The notes: generated by a model from the sequence alone, not told the origin. A stretch of 64,000 nucleotides of DNA from Bacteroidales bacterium UBA1680 (GCA_002320605.1 DCKG01000022.1:124001-188000); one strand, 5' to 3'; shown: positions 34,167 through 43,547, counted from the first letter of the stretch. Numbers and translations: made by a program.

Positions 34167-34547
34167 ATGCCAACAATTCAACAATTAGTTCGTAAAGGAC
34201 GCGAGACTGCGACTTACAGCAGCAAGTCTCGTGCGCTGGACGCATGTCCTCAGAAGCGTGGCGTATGTCTTCGTGTTTACACGACGACACCTAAGAAACC
34301 TAACTCAGCGATGAGGAAGGTGGCAAGGGTGCGCCTAACGAACGCAAAAGAGGTCAATGCGTACATCCCAGGCGAGGGACACAACCTTCAGGAACACAGC
34401 ATCGTGCTGGTTCGCGGGGGGCGTGTGAAGGATCTCCCTGGCGTGCGCTACCACATCCTTAGAGGTGCTTTGGATACTGCTGGCGTGGAAGGCAGGACTC
34501 AGTCCCGTTCTCTCTACGGAGCGAAAAGGCCAAAGAAATCTAAGTAG
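34167..34547 (+). CDS. rpsL: Small-subunit ribosomal protein S12
   Basis: 126 aa. Opens MPTIQQLVRKGRE and contains TTPKKPNSAMRKVARV, including the lysine where streptomycin resistance arises (PKKPNS), and the second resistance segment GGRVKDLPGVRYH. S12 takes part in decoding at the A site. First gene of the str operon here. Confidence 0.97.
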   Translation: MPTIQQLVRKGRETATYSSKSRALDACPQKRGVCLRVYTTTPKKPNSAMRKVARVRLTNAKEVNAYIPGEGHNLQEHSIVLVRGGRVKDLPGVRYHILRGALDTAGVEGRTQSRSLYGAKRPKKSK

Positions 34548-34578
34548 TATTATTAATCACTTTTAATTTTAACTCATC

Positions 34579-35055
34579 ATGAGAAAAGCGAAGCCTAAAA
34601 AGAGAATTCTACTTCCTGATCCAAAGTTTCACGATGCTGAGGTGACTCGTTTCGTGAACAACATTATGTTGCAGGGGAAGAAGAGTATCGCGTATTCAAT
34701 TTTTTACGATGCCATTGACATGGTAGGCGAGAAGATGAAAGAATCTGACAAGGCTCCTCTAGATATCTGGAGGAAGGCTCTCGAAAACGTGACCCCTCAG
34801 ATCGAGGTCAAGTCACGTCGTGTAGGAGGTGCCAACTTCCAAGTGCCTACGGAGTTGCGTCCGGAGAGGAAAGTCTCTCTCGCAATGAAGAATATGATCA
34901 AGTACGCTCGTCAGCGTTCTGGTCATTCAATGGCAGAAAAACTCGCTGCCGAGATCATGGCAGCCTATAATAATGAGGGCGGTGCCTTCAAGAGGAAAGA
35001 GGACATGCATAAGATGGCCGAAGCAAACAAGGCATTTGCTCATTTCCGTTTCTAA
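34579..35055 (+). CDS. rpsG: Small-subunit ribosomal protein S7
   Basis: 158 aa. Opens MRKAKPKKRILLPDPKF and contains SRRVGGANFQVPTELRPERK, the conserved S7 core; it ends ANKAFAHFRF, the usual C-terminus in Bacteroidota. It nucleates assembly of the 30S head. 31 bases after rpsL. Confidence 0.97.
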   Translation: MRKAKPKKRILLPDPKFHDAEVTRFVNNIMLQGKKSIAYSIFYDAIDMVGEKMKESDKAPLDIWRKALENVTPQIEVKSRRVGGANFQVPTELRPERKVSLAMKNMIKYARQRSGHSMAEKLAAEIMAAYNNEGGAFKRKEDMHKMAEANKAFAHFRF

Positions 35056-35073
35056 TTTAGCATTGATATTTAG

Positions 35074-37194
35074 ATGGCAACAGCAAAAAGAGATCTTGCT
35101 TTTACTAGGAATATCGGCATCATGGCTCACATCGATGCTGGTAAGACCACCACGTCCGAGCGCATCCTTTTTTACACTGGGAAGACGCATAAGATTGGAG
35201 AGGTTCACGATGGCGCAGCCACGATGGACTGGATGGTTCAGGAACAGGAGCGTGGCATCACCATCACTTCTGCTGCGACCACGGCCTTCTGGCACTATGA
35301 CGGACATACTTATCAGATCAACCTGATAGACACTCCGGGTCACGTAGACTTCACTGTCGAAGTGGAGCGTTCGCTCCGCGTCCTCGACGGGACCATTGCG
35401 ACTTTCTGCGCAGTAGGGCGTGTGCAGCCTCAGTCTGAGACAGTTTGGCGTCAGGCTGACAAATATCATGTTCCAAAGATTGCTTACGTTAACAAGATGG
35501 ATCGCGTGGGTGCTGACTTCCTGGCTTGCGTTGAGGAGATTCATGCCAAGCTGGGTGCTACCGCCGTTCCAATCTGCCTGCCTATCGGTTCCGAGGATAA
35601 GTTCCGGGGAATAGTTGACCTACTGGATAGGAAGGCAATTTATTACGATTCAGGTGAAGAACTGGTTAACTATGAGATAAAGGATGTCCCTGAGGATATG
35701 AAAGGGGATGTGGAGATATGGAGAGACAAGCTCGTCGAGGCAGCCGCCGAATGCGACGAGGCTCTCATGGAGAAATATTTCGAGAATCCTGATTCCTTAA
35801 CCAATGACGAGATAATCGCTGCTCTGCGCAAGGGTACCATCGCAATGCAGATAGTCCCTGCCTGCTGCGGCTCTTCATTCAAGAACAAAGGCGTTCAGTT
35901 CCTGCTCGACGCAGTGATTCGTTACCTTCCTTCCCCTCTGGACAAGGGGGCTACTGTGGGGACAGATCCTGCCACCGGCAATGAGGAAGACCTTCTTCCA
36001 GACATCTCACAGCCTTTCTGCGGTCTTGTGTTTAAGATTGCGACGGATCCTTTCGTAGGACGCCTGGCTTACTTGAGATGCTACTCTGGAAAGGTGGATG
36101 CGGGCTCATATGTCTACAATCCTCGCACCGGAAAGAATGAAAGAATATCCCGTCTGTATCAGATGCACTCCAATCATCAGAATCCTATCGAGTTCGTTGA
36201 GGCAGGTGACATTGCGGCAGCCGTAGGTTTCAAAGACCTGCGTACCGGCGATACGATTTGCGGCGAGAAACATCCTATAGTCCTTGAGTCAATGGTGTTC
36301 CCTGATCCAGTGATTGGAGTCGCCGTGGAACCTAAAACCCAGGGCGACCTTGACAAACTTGGCATCGCTCTCGGCAAGCTTGCTGAGGAGGATCCTACTT
36401 TCAAGGTTAAGGCTGATCCAGAGACTGGCCAGACCGTCATCAGCGGCATGGGTGAGCTTCACCTCGACATCATCATCGACCGTCTCCGCAGGGAGTTCGG
36501 CGTAGAAATTAACGAGGGCGCTCCTCAGGTTAACTACAAAGAGGCCATCACCGGCACCGTTCAGCATCGTGAGCTTTTCAAGAAGCAGACCGGTGGCCGT
36601 GGTAAGTTCGCCGACATCATCGTTGAGATTGGTCCTGCAGACGAGGGCGTCACCGGGCTTCAGTTCATCAACGAGGTCAAGGGTGGAAATATTCCTAAGG
36701 AATTCATCCCTTGCGTCCAGAAGGGCTTTCAGTCCGCTATGGCGAATGGCGTGCTCGCCGGCTATGAGGTTCAGTCGATGAAGGTAAGGCTGATAGATGG
36801 TTCCTACCATCCGGTAGACTCCGATCAGCTTTCATTCGAGATGGCTGGCCGTCTGGCCTTCCGTCACGCTTGCCCTAAGGCTAGCCCAGTACTCCTCGAG
36901 CCTATCATGAGCCTCGAAGTCGTTACTCCGGAGGACTACATGGGAGACATCGTCGGAGACCTGAACCGTCGCCGTGGTCAGATCCAGGCCATGGATTCTA
37001 CCGCAAACGGCGCTAGGATCGTCAGAGCTTTCGTTCCGCTTGCAGAGCAGTTTGGATACGTTACTGTTCTCCGTACCCTTTCTTCAGGCCGTGCCACCAG
37101 CACGATGACATTCGATCATTATGCACAGGTTCCGCCGGCTCTTGCTAAGGACATCATAGAGAAGAGCGGTTACAAAGCTCCAGAAGAGGATTAA
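35074..37194 (+). CDS. fusA: Elongation factor G
   Basis: 706 aa translocation GTPase. G1 is in IMAHIDAGKTTTSERIL, switch II in INLIDTPGHVDFT, and NKMD appears in AYVNKMDRVGADF. Domain IV contains the conserved GRGKFADI block, and the C-terminus includes EDYMGDIVGDLNRRRGQI. Full length, 18 bases after rpsG. The next gene is rpsJ, not tuf, as is common in Bacteroidota. Confidence 0.97.
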   Translation: MATAKRDLAFTRNIGIMAHIDAGKTTTSERILFYTGKTHKIGEVHDGAATMDWMVQEQERGITITSAATTAFWHYDGHTYQINLIDTPGHVDFTVEVERSLRVLDGTIATFCAVGRVQPQSETVWRQADKYHVPKIAYVNKMDRVGADFLACVEEIHAKLGATAVPICLPIGSEDKFRGIVDLLDRKAIYYDSGEELVNYEIKDVPEDMKGDVEIWRDKLVEAAAECDEALMEKYFENPDSLTNDEIIAALRKGTIAMQIVPACCGSSFKNKGVQFLLDAVIRYLPSPLDKGATVGTDPATGNEEDLLPDISQPFCGLVFKIATDPFVGRLAYLRCYSGKVDAGSYVYNPRTGKNERISRLYQMHSNHQNPIEFVEAGDIAAAVGFKDLRTGDTICGEKHPIVLESMVFPDPVIGVAVEPKTQGDLDKLGIALGKLAEEDPTFKVKADPETGQTVISGMGELHLDIIIDRLRREFGVEINEGAPQVNYKEAITGTVQHRELFKKQTGGRGKFADIIVEIGPADEGVTGLQFINEVKGGNIPKEFIPCVQKGFQSAMANGVLAGYEVQSMKVRLIDGSYHPVDSDQLSFEMAGRLAFRHACPKASPVLLEPIMSLEVVTPEDYMGDIVGDLNRRRGQIQAMDSTANGARIVRAFVPLAEQFGYVTVLRTLSSGRATSTMTFDHYAQVPPALAKDIIEKSGYKAPEED

Positions 37195-37261
37195 TGAATA
37201 TGTTGCCGCAGGCTTCCGTAACGGTTCCTGAGGCGGTTTTATTGAATAAAATATTTTTGAG

Positions 37262-37567
37262 ATGAGTCAAAAAATCAGAATAAAGCTTAAGTCGTTCGAT
37301 CACATGCTGGTTGACAAATCAGCATCTAAGATCGTGGACACTGTGAAATCTACTGGCGCAAAGGTTAACGGACCTATTCCGCTTCCTACAAACAAGAAGA
37401 TTTTCACTGTCAACCGTTCGACTTTCGTCAACAAGAAGGCTCGTGAGCAGTTTGAGCTTGACTCTTACTGCAGGCTTCTGGACATCGATGACAGCAATGC
37501 GAAAACTGTCGATGCCCTCATGAAGCTTGAGCTTCCTTCTGGCGTTGAGGTCGAGATCAAGGTCTGA
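37262..37567 (+). CDS. rpsJ: Small-subunit ribosomal protein S10
   Basis: 101 aa. Contains RIKLKSFDHMLVDKSA and GPIPLPTNKKIFTVNRS, both standard for S10. It is 67 bases behind fusA. In the canonical order rplC would follow; here the run ends and a tRNA gene follows, while rplC lies upstream at 1946. S10 also works with NusB in antitermination. Confidence 0.96.
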   Translation: MSQKIRIKLKSFDHMLVDKSASKIVDTVKSTGAKVNGPIPLPTNKKIFTVNRSTFVNKKAREQFELDSYCRLLDIDDSNAKTVDALMKLELPSGVEVEIKV

Positions 37568-37611
37568 GCCGGTTTAAAGATTAAGATTTAGCCAAAAAGT
37601 TCAGAGTAATA

Positions 37612-37643
37612 TTTGGAGCAGAAATTCCAAATGTCTATCTTTG
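37612..37643 (+). promoter_or_regulatory. Promoter of the CAU tRNA gene
   Basis: TTTG at 37612-37615, 20 bases, then TATCTTTG at 37636-37643. Both boxes are perfect; the tRNA starts 40 bases later. Confidence 0.8.
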
Positions 37644-37682
37644 ACAGATGAATATCATGACCTGGCTTATTAGTCAGGTTAC

Positions 37683-37756
37683 GGTCCCATAGCTCAGTTG
37701 GTTAGAGCATCTGACTCATAATCAGGGGGTCGTAGGATCATGCCCTACTGGGACCA
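37683..37756 (+). tRNA. tRNA with CAU anticodon (Ile2 or elongator Met)
   Basis: 74 bases without an encoded CCA. Acceptor GGTCCCA/TGGGACC, D arm GCTC/GAGC, anticodon loop CTCATAA giving CAU, T stem GTAGG/CCTAC, discriminator A. The acceptor has C4-G69 and C5-G68, positions known as recognition elements for TilS in tRNA-Ile2, so it may read AUA after lysidine modification; elongator tRNA-Met is the alternative. The T loop is odd: ATCATGC, with A at 54 and T at 58 instead of T54 and A58. Confidence 0.88.
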
Positions 37757-37765
37757 CATTCAGCG

Positions 37766-37802
37766 ACAAGCGCTTGCAGACACTCTGCAGGCGCTTGTTT
37801 TA
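37766..37802 (+). terminator. Terminator after the CAU tRNA
   Basis: Fourteen-base arms at 37766-37779 and 37785-37798 (one G-T pair, five-base loop) followed by TTTT. It begins 10 bases after the tRNA. Confidence 0.85.
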
Positions 37803-37900
37803 GGTTCACCCAGGCTCTCCGCCTTGTCATCACCTCCACCTGGGGGCGCTCCCAAAGCCCACATCTTCGCTCTCGACGCGATTTAGGCTTCGAGGCAATA

Positions 37901-37930
37901 CGAAAAACTCCCGCCAAGCCCGGCGGGAGT
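37901..37930 (-). terminator. Terminator of the small porin gene
   Basis: ACTCCCGCC (37907-37915) pairs with GGCGGGAGT (37922-37930); read on the minus strand it is followed by TTTTT. It lies 26 bases past the stop of the minus-strand porin gene. Between 37803 and 37900 I see nothing else. Confidence 0.82.
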
Positions 37931-37955
37931 AAAATTATGAGTTGCTAGTATATTC

Positions 37956-38534
37956 CTAGAACAAGAATTCTACGCCAATGTTGAGGCCGTTCCTGCGGAC
38001 TTTCTCGTCTTTCAGGTTGCCTTTAAGGTCTTTATGAAGGCCTAAATCGTAGCCTAGGCGCAGACGGATGGCTTCGCTGAACGTGACAGTGCCGCCAAGG
38101 CCCCACTGGGCGTCAAAATTCTTAACTGAAAGACGTGATTTGCTGAAGCCATTTCCGGCGAAACCAATGTTAAAACGAGGACCTGTGAACACGCCAATCC
38201 TGACCACGGAACCAGCATCGAAAGAATATTTCAGGTTCAGCGGCACATTGAAATAATTCAGATGGTATGATTTATCCTCAGTCCCCAGATTCATTTTCTT
38301 GCCATAATGCTGATAATATATTCCTGGCTCGAAAGTAAGGCCTTCAAGGGTTGAAAATGCAACATCGTAATTGGCACCGAAATAGAACCCTGGCATATCA
38401 TCATAGTTCTTTGGTGCGTCTTTGCCGCCAAAAACGAACTGGGTGTAGCCACCGCCGAAAGAATACTGAGCGAAAGCATTTGTACCGAGGAGCATTAGAA
38501 GCCCTGCGAGTACTAAAGAAAAAAGTTTTTTCAT
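37956..38534 (-). CDS. Small outer-membrane beta-barrel protein (PorT-like)
   Basis: 192 aa with a signal peptide ending NAFAQ. The rest is alternating aromatic and polar strands: FGGGYTQFVFGGK near the N-terminus, FEPGIYYQHYGKK, VRIGVFTGPRFNIG and a closing LNIGVEFLF with terminal Phe, the usual C-terminal beta-signal. This fits an eight-stranded outer-membrane barrel of the common Bacteroidota type. The function is unknown. It is transcribed away from nhaA, with its own terminator. Confidence 0.8.
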   Translation of the reverse strand: MKKLFSLVLAGLLMLLGTNAFAQYSFGGGYTQFVFGGKDAPKNYDDMPGFYFGANYDVAFSTLEGLTFEPGIYYQHYGKKMNLGTEDKSYHLNYFNVPLNLKYSFDAGSVVRIGVFTGPRFNIGFAGNGFSKSRLSVKNFDAQWGLGGTVTFSEAIRLRLGYDLGLHKDLKGNLKDEKVRRNGLNIGVEFLF

Positions 38535-38560
38535 CTATTAAACTTACATTAATAATTCGC

Positions 38561-38568
38561 CAAATTTA
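38561..38568 (-). promoter_or_regulatory. -7 element for the small porin gene
   Basis: On the minus strand this reads TAAATTTG, 26 bases before the start. No clear -33 box at the expected distance. Confidence 0.45.
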
Positions 38569-38594
38569 TTGAAAATATTTGAAACTTGCTGATA

Positions 38595-38627
38595 ATTGCG
38601 GAAATAAATTAAATCTTGTTAAATTTG
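38595..38627 (+). promoter_or_regulatory. Promoter of nhaA
   Basis: ATTG (38595-38598), 21 bases, then TAAATTTG (38620-38627), 49 bases before nhaA. The -7 box is perfect; the -33 box has one mismatch. Confidence 0.6.
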
Positions 38628-38676
38628 CGGCCGAATTTAAAACCAGACAATAAGTACCATATAATAACCTTTAGCA

Positions 38677-40098
38677 ATGAGACTCATTCCAATATATTCT
38701 TGGACTAGGGGGATCCGGAACTTCGACCACAGGCGCCGCAAGTTTTCCAAACAGCCTTGGGCACAAGGCGTCATACTTCTGATATGCGTGGTCGTGGCCA
38801 TGCTTCTTGCCAATCTTCCGTTCACGAAAGAGTCGTACCATAGCATTTTGGAAACCGATGTCTCATTGTCTTTCCAGTCGCCTAACGGAGAGCGAATTTT
38901 CTTCCCGAAGGGCATGAACGTAGAAGCCCTCATCAACGACATCCTGATGACGATCTTCTTCTTCACCGTTGGTCTGGAAATAAGGCGCGAGATGAAAAAC
39001 GGAGAACTCTCTAGCGTGCGCAAGGCCATGATGCCAGTTATTGCGGCATTCGGCGGAGTCATAGCTCCTGCTCTCATATTCGCATTGATCAATCACGGCA
39101 CTGCAGCAAGTTCCGGCTGGGGCATACCGACGGCAACCGACATCGCTTTTGCGGTCGGCATATTATCAGTACTTGGAGACAAAGTTCCTGTCTCGCTGAA
39201 GGTCTTCCTCACAGCCTTGGCAATTGCTGATGACCTGATAGCCATTCTGGTCGTGGCCTTCTTTTACGGCGGGACAATTAATCTTGGGCTGCTTGGGATA
39301 GCTTTCGTGCTGATTCTTCTTATTCTGCTGATGAATTACCTTGGTGAGAAAAGACCCTGGTTCTATTTCATTCCAGCTATGGCGATATGGGCGCTGTTCT
39401 ACTATGCCGGGGTGCACTCCACGATGTCCGGCGTGGTCATGGCATTCCTTGTGCCTATGGCTCCACGTTATAGCGAGGCGTACATGAAGGTGAAAGGCAA
39501 AAGATACATCAAAAGGCTTTATGAATATACCTGCGTGGAAGAAGGGCTGTTCCCTAACGGCCCGCAGAGGCACTGCCTGAGAAGGTTATCGAATATATCG
39601 AAGGACACCATGGGAATGAGCTATCGCTTGGAGCATACGCTCAGCCCTTGGGTGAATTTTCTCATAATGCCGCTGTTCGCGCTGGCTAATGCAGGCGTTG
39701 AGATTCCGGACCTTTCATATTTCAATGTTTTCCAATTCAGCCAGGAGCTTGGCAGCGTGAGCATGGGCATATTCCTTGGGCTTCTAATAGGAAAGCCTCT
39801 GGGAATATCTCTGGCAAGTTTCATCGCGGTGAAGCTGCATGCCGGAGAGATGCCATCCAAGGCTTCATGGAAAATGCTGATTGCAGTTGCATGCCTAGGC
39901 GGCATAGGTTTTACCATGTCTATATTCGTGGACACTCTATCATTCGGCGAACAGGCTCCGGAAATCACCGCCAGGCTGCGCGACATGGGTAAGGTGGCGG
40001 TGCTGATGGGTTCGCTTTGCGCTGGGATCGTCGGCAGCATATTGATAAACATTGTCCATAAGGCGGAGGCTGACAGAGCCAAGAGAGCGATCAGATGA
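38677..40098 (+). CDS. nhaA: Na+/H+ antiporter NhaA
   Basis: 473 aa, about 85 longer than E. coli NhaA. The ion-binding region is present: TDIAFAVGILSVLGDKVP and LTALAIADDLIAILVVAFFY, with the adjacent Asp pair (AIADD) needed for transport. Late helices include ACLGGIGFTMSIFVDTL. Extra length comes from a hydrophilic segment between the two halves (about residues 265-320, containing YEYTCVEEGLFPNGPQRHC) and an N-terminal extension. Inner-membrane exchanger that expels Na+ in return for protons. Stands alone, between divergent porin and SusC genes. Confidence 0.93.
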   Translation: MRLIPIYSWTRGIRNFDHRRRKFSKQPWAQGVILLICVVVAMLLANLPFTKESYHSILETDVSLSFQSPNGERIFFPKGMNVEALINDILMTIFFFTVGLEIRREMKNGELSSVRKAMMPVIAAFGGVIAPALIFALINHGTAASSGWGIPTATDIAFAVGILSVLGDKVPVSLKVFLTALAIADDLIAILVVAFFYGGTINLGLLGIAFVLILLILLMNYLGEKRPWFYFIPAMAIWALFYYAGVHSTMSGVVMAFLVPMAPRYSEAYMKVKGKRYIKRLYEYTCVEEGLFPNGPQRHCLRRLSNISKDTMGMSYRLEHTLSPWVNFLIMPLFALANAGVEIPDLSYFNVFQFSQELGSVSMGIFLGLLIGKPLGISLASFIAVKLHAGEMPSKASWKMLIAVACLGGIGFTMSIFVDTLSFGEQAPEITARLRDMGKVAVLMGSLCAGIVGSILINIVHKAEADRAKRAIR

Positions 40099-40123
40099 TC
40101 ATTTTCTGACGATGTGGCGTTTT

Positions 40124-40160
40124 ATTCTGCCGGACGGAATTTCTTTCCGCCCGGCAGAAT
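40124..40160 (+). terminator. Terminator after nhaA
   Basis: ATTCTGCCGG (40124-40133) pairs with CCGGCAGAAT (40151-40160), with extra pairing inside (ACGGAA with TTTCCG). T-rich sequence follows (TATATCGTTTTA), so termination strength is uncertain. Confidence 0.65.
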
Positions 40161-40171
40161 TATATCGTTTT

Positions 40172-40204
40172 ATTGTATTAAATGTAAAATTATTGCTACT
40201 TTTA
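40172..40204 (+). promoter_or_regulatory. Candidate promoter of the SusC/SusD operon
   Basis: ATTG (40172-40175), 21 bases, then TACTTTTA (40197-40204). Each box has one mismatch. The start of the SusC gene is 64 bases downstream. Confidence 0.4.
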
Positions 40205-40268
40205 CATATCGATATCGATAATTAATAACTATGCTAATGAACTATTACTCATTTTAATCTTTTGTTTC

Positions 40269-43200
40269 ATGCGGCGATTAAAAATATTTGGCAAGTCATT
40301 CGGATTATTTCTGGCAACGGTACTTGTCACGTTGTTTGGCATTTCTGCAAATGCACAGAATATTCAAGTCTCCGGCAAAGTCACGGACGCAAGCGGGGAG
40401 CCTATCGAAGGCGTTTCGGTTTACGTCAAGGGCGCTGCTACCGGAAGCATCACAACCGCGAGCGGATCGTATTCGCTCTTCGTCCCTTCCAATGGGACTT
40501 TGATCTTCAATTGCCTTGGATACAAAGAAGTCTCTCAGGAAATAAATGGAAGAAGCGTCATCGACGTTACTCTCGCAGAGGATTCCCAGATGCTGGAGGA
40601 CGTGGTGGTAGTCGGATACGGCACGCAGAAGAAAGCGAACCTGACCGGTGCCGTCGCCACTGTGGATGTGGGCAAGACTCTGGAGTCGAAGTCTACAGCT
40701 GACCTCGGGAAGGCTCTGCAGGGAAGCGTGCCAGGACTTACCGTGATTAATAAAAACGGAAAGATTGGCGAAGAACCTTCCATTGTCATCCGAGGCATAG
40801 GCACCCTTTCCAATAAGGAAACCTCGACTCCTCTGTACATCGTGGATGGCGTTCCTATCAGCGACATCTCGTACTTGAACACCCAGGACATAGACAACAT
40901 CTCCATCCTGAAGGATGCGGCATCCTCGTCTATCTATGGTACGAGGGCTGCGTTCGGAGTCGTGATGATCACTACCAAGGGGGCCTCGACCAAAGAGAGG
41001 GTCAAGGTGAGCTATTCCGATAATTTCGCATGGAGCCGGGCGACCGTCCTGCCATCTTATCCTTCAGTGATGGAGCAGATCACTGGGCTCAACCAGGTCA
41101 ATGCAAGGATGGGCGTCGCAAGCGAACTGTTCGGGATGTATTTGGACAGCGATGCCTTCATCAGCGGGGTCAAGACATGGGAGCAGAAGCATGGCGGCAG
41201 ATCCGGCTACCGTGAAATGGTGGAAGGGGATGACTACATCCCTGGAGTCGGCTATTTCGCCAACTGGGATGTCGGGGGAATCATGTTCAATGACGCTGCT
41301 CCATCCCAGAACCATAATCTTTCCGTTCAGGGGACCGTCGGGAAGACAAGCTATTACGTCTCGTTCGGGTATGATCGCGAGCAAGGCTTGATGGAATTCA
41401 ATCCCGACAAGCTGGATAAATACAATGCCACCGTGAACATCTCGTCATGGGCCACTGACTGGCTGCAGATAGGGGCAAGGGTCAATTATATGTATAAGAA
41501 TTACAAAGACCCGACCGACGCCCTCCGTCAGGGGACTTATCAGTACATGTGGAGATGGGGCAGCTTTTTCGGGCCTTGGGGCACGATCAATGGCATGGAT
41601 GGCAGGAATGCGATTGCATACCGCAAGCAGGCTGGGGACAATTCTTCCAAGACGGACAATCTGAGGCTTGGCGGCTTCGCCAGGATGAACATAGTGAAAG
41701 GATTGACGCTTAATGCGGATTATACTTACCTTACGACCAATTGGCGGTATGACCAGGTGAATCTTCCGGTGACCCTCATGAACACTTGGTCTGTCACGCC
41801 TAGCGAGGCGACCCTGAGCACCACCACCTACATTTCGGATCGTAGAAGCTGGACTCGCGGATGGAACACGAACATTTACGGCAACTATGAGATCACGGTG
41901 GCGAAGGATCATAATTTCAATCTGATGCTCGGTTTCAATGCCGACAAATCAGATTACGAATACCTGAGGAATGATTACTACGGCATTCTGGACAAGAATC
42001 TCGTTGACATAGCGTTGACGAATGATGCGGATGGCAAGAATACCTATTCTCATGAGCACAGGGCCGTGGGTTCCGCAGGCTTCTTCGGCAGGCTGAACTA
42101 CAATTACAAGAACCGGATTTTGGTTGAGCTGAACGGTCGTTACGACGGGTCGTCCAAGTTCCCGAGCAATGACCGTTGGGCATTCTTCCCTTCGGCATCT
42201 GCGGGATGGAGAATTTCTGAAGAGCCGTTCTTCGAGCCGCTGAAGGCGGTCATTAACAATGCCAAGATTCGCGCTTCGTACGGAGAAATCGGCAACCAAG
42301 AGGTCGGCAGCGACATGTACATTCAGACGATAGCCAGAAGCGGAAGCTCCGTCTACTGGCTTGGGGATGGCAATGCGAAATTCGATGCCTTTAAGATGCC
42401 GAAGATGGTCGCATCCAGCCTGACGTGGGAGACGCTGAAGACCACGAATGTCGGCGTCGACGTGGGCTTCCTGAACGGGGAACTGAATGCCACGTTCGAC
42501 TGGTTCCAGAGGGTGACCGACGACATGCTTGCCCCGGGGCAGACCATGCCTGCCGTTCTGGGAACCGATGCTGCTTATGAGAATGCCGGCACGCTGCGTT
42601 CGCGCGGCTGGGAGGTGACGATCGACTGGCATCACGACTTCAACGGAATCAATGTGTACGCCATAGGCAATATTTCGGATTATAAAACCAAGATCACGAA
42701 ATGGAACAACACTTCCAGGCTTCTGAACAGCAATTATTCCGGCAAGACGTACGGAGATATCTGGGGTTTCGAAACCGACAGGTACTTCGAGGCTTCTGAT
42801 TTCAACGCCGATGGCACCTATGCTTCCGGCGTGGCTAATCAGGATAACCTTGAGAGCGGAGCTTTCAACTTCGGGCCTGGCGACATCAAGTTCAAGGATC
42901 TGGACCATGACGGAGTCATCGACGGCGGGAAAGGCACGGCTGACGACCACGGCGACCTCAAAGTCATCGGAAATACCCAGCCTCGTTATCAGTACAGCCT
43001 TCGTTTAGGGGGCGACTGGAAGGGAATCGACCTTGACCTTTATTTCCAGGGCGTGGGGAAGAGGAATGTTTGGACGCAATCGGCTTTCGTGATGCCTTTG
43101 ATGAGAGGAGCGGATGCCATCTATTCGAACCAGACTTCTTACATTACCAATGAAGACGCTCAGCAAGGAATCATCGACCAGGGCGCTACTTTCCCTCGTC

Positions 43201-43541
43201 TGTGGGCAGGCGGTTCTGGAAAGGGCACGGTCTCTGTCCTGGAAAACGGACGATACAATTTCTATCCTCAATCCAAGTACCTTGTCAACCTGGCATACCT
43301 CAGGCTCAAGACGGTAACCCTCGGCTACACTCTTCCTTCTTTCCTGACCGAGAAGGTCAAGATTGAAAGGGTAAGGGTATACGGCAGCATCAACAATGCT
43401 CTCGACATCATACAGCACACGAAGAAATTCGGGCTCGATCCGGAAATCAACACGGGAGAAGGCAGCGCGGCGAATGGAGTGTGGGGACGCACGGATCCTA
43501 TGATGAGAACATATTCCTTTGGCATCCAAATAACCTTCTAA
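40269..43541 (+). CDS. SusC/RagA-type TonB-dependent outer-membrane transporter
   Basis: 1090 aa. Signal peptide ending SANAQ, then a carboxypeptidase-regulatory-like domain (VSGKVTDASGEPIEGVSVYVKG), the TonB box region (LEDVVVVGYGTQKK) and the plug (GVPISDISYLNTQDIDNISILKDAASSSIYG), followed by a large barrel ending YSFGIQITF. These transporters import oligosaccharides or peptides captured by a SusD lipoprotein. The paired SusD gene follows 6 bases later. There is no adjacent glycan hydrolase, sulfatase, ECF sigma or anti-sigma gene, so the substrate cannot be inferred and this pair is an orphan rather than a full polysaccharide utilisation locus. Confidence 0.93.
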   Translation: MRRLKIFGKSFGLFLATVLVTLFGISANAQNIQVSGKVTDASGEPIEGVSVYVKGAATGSITTASGSYSLFVPSNGTLIFNCLGYKEVSQEINGRSVIDVTLAEDSQMLEDVVVVGYGTQKKANLTGAVATVDVGKTLESKSTADLGKALQGSVPGLTVINKNGKIGEEPSIVIRGIGTLSNKETSTPLYIVDGVPISDISYLNTQDIDNISILKDAASSSIYGTRAAFGVVMITTKGASTKERVKVSYSDNFAWSRATVLPSYPSVMEQITGLNQVNARMGVASELFGMYLDSDAFISGVKTWEQKHGGRSGYREMVEGDDYIPGVGYFANWDVGGIMFNDAAPSQNHNLSVQGTVGKTSYYVSFGYDREQGLMEFNPDKLDKYNATVNISSWATDWLQIGARVNYMYKNYKDPTDALRQGTYQYMWRWGSFFGPWGTINGMDGRNAIAYRKQAGDNSSKTDNLRLGGFARMNIVKGLTLNADYTYLTTNWRYDQVNLPVTLMNTWSVTPSEATLSTTTYISDRRSWTRGWNTNIYGNYEITVAKDHNFNLMLGFNADKSDYEYLRNDYYGILDKNLVDIALTNDADGKNTYSHEHRAVGSAGFFGRLNYNYKNRILVELNGRYDGSSKFPSNDRWAFFPSASAGWRISEEPFFEPLKAVINNAKIRASYGEIGNQEVGSDMYIQTIARSGSSVYWLGDGNAKFDAFKMPKMVASSLTWETLKTTNVGVDVGFLNGELNATFDWFQRVTDDMLAPGQTMPAVLGTDAAYENAGTLRSRGWEVTIDWHHDFNGINVYAIGNISDYKTKITKWNNTSRLLNSNYSGKTYGDIWGFETDRYFEASDFNADGTYASGVANQDNLESGAFNFGPGDIKFKDLDHDGVIDGGKGTADDHGDLKVIGNTQPRYQYSLRLGGDWKGIDLDLYFQGVGKRNVWTQSAFVMPLMRGADAIYSNQTSYITNEDAQQGIIDQGATFPRLWAGGSGKGTVSVLENGRYNFYPQSKYLVNLAYLRLKTVTLGYTLPSFLTEKVKIERVRVYGSINNALDIIQHTKKFGLDPEINTGEGSAANGVWGRTDPMMRTYSFGIQITF

Positions 43542-43547
43542 TTTTGA

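Noticed and set aside
40124..40160. Operator or attachment site before the SusC gene
   Set aside because: The inverted repeat is best explained as the nhaA terminator, given its position just after the stop.
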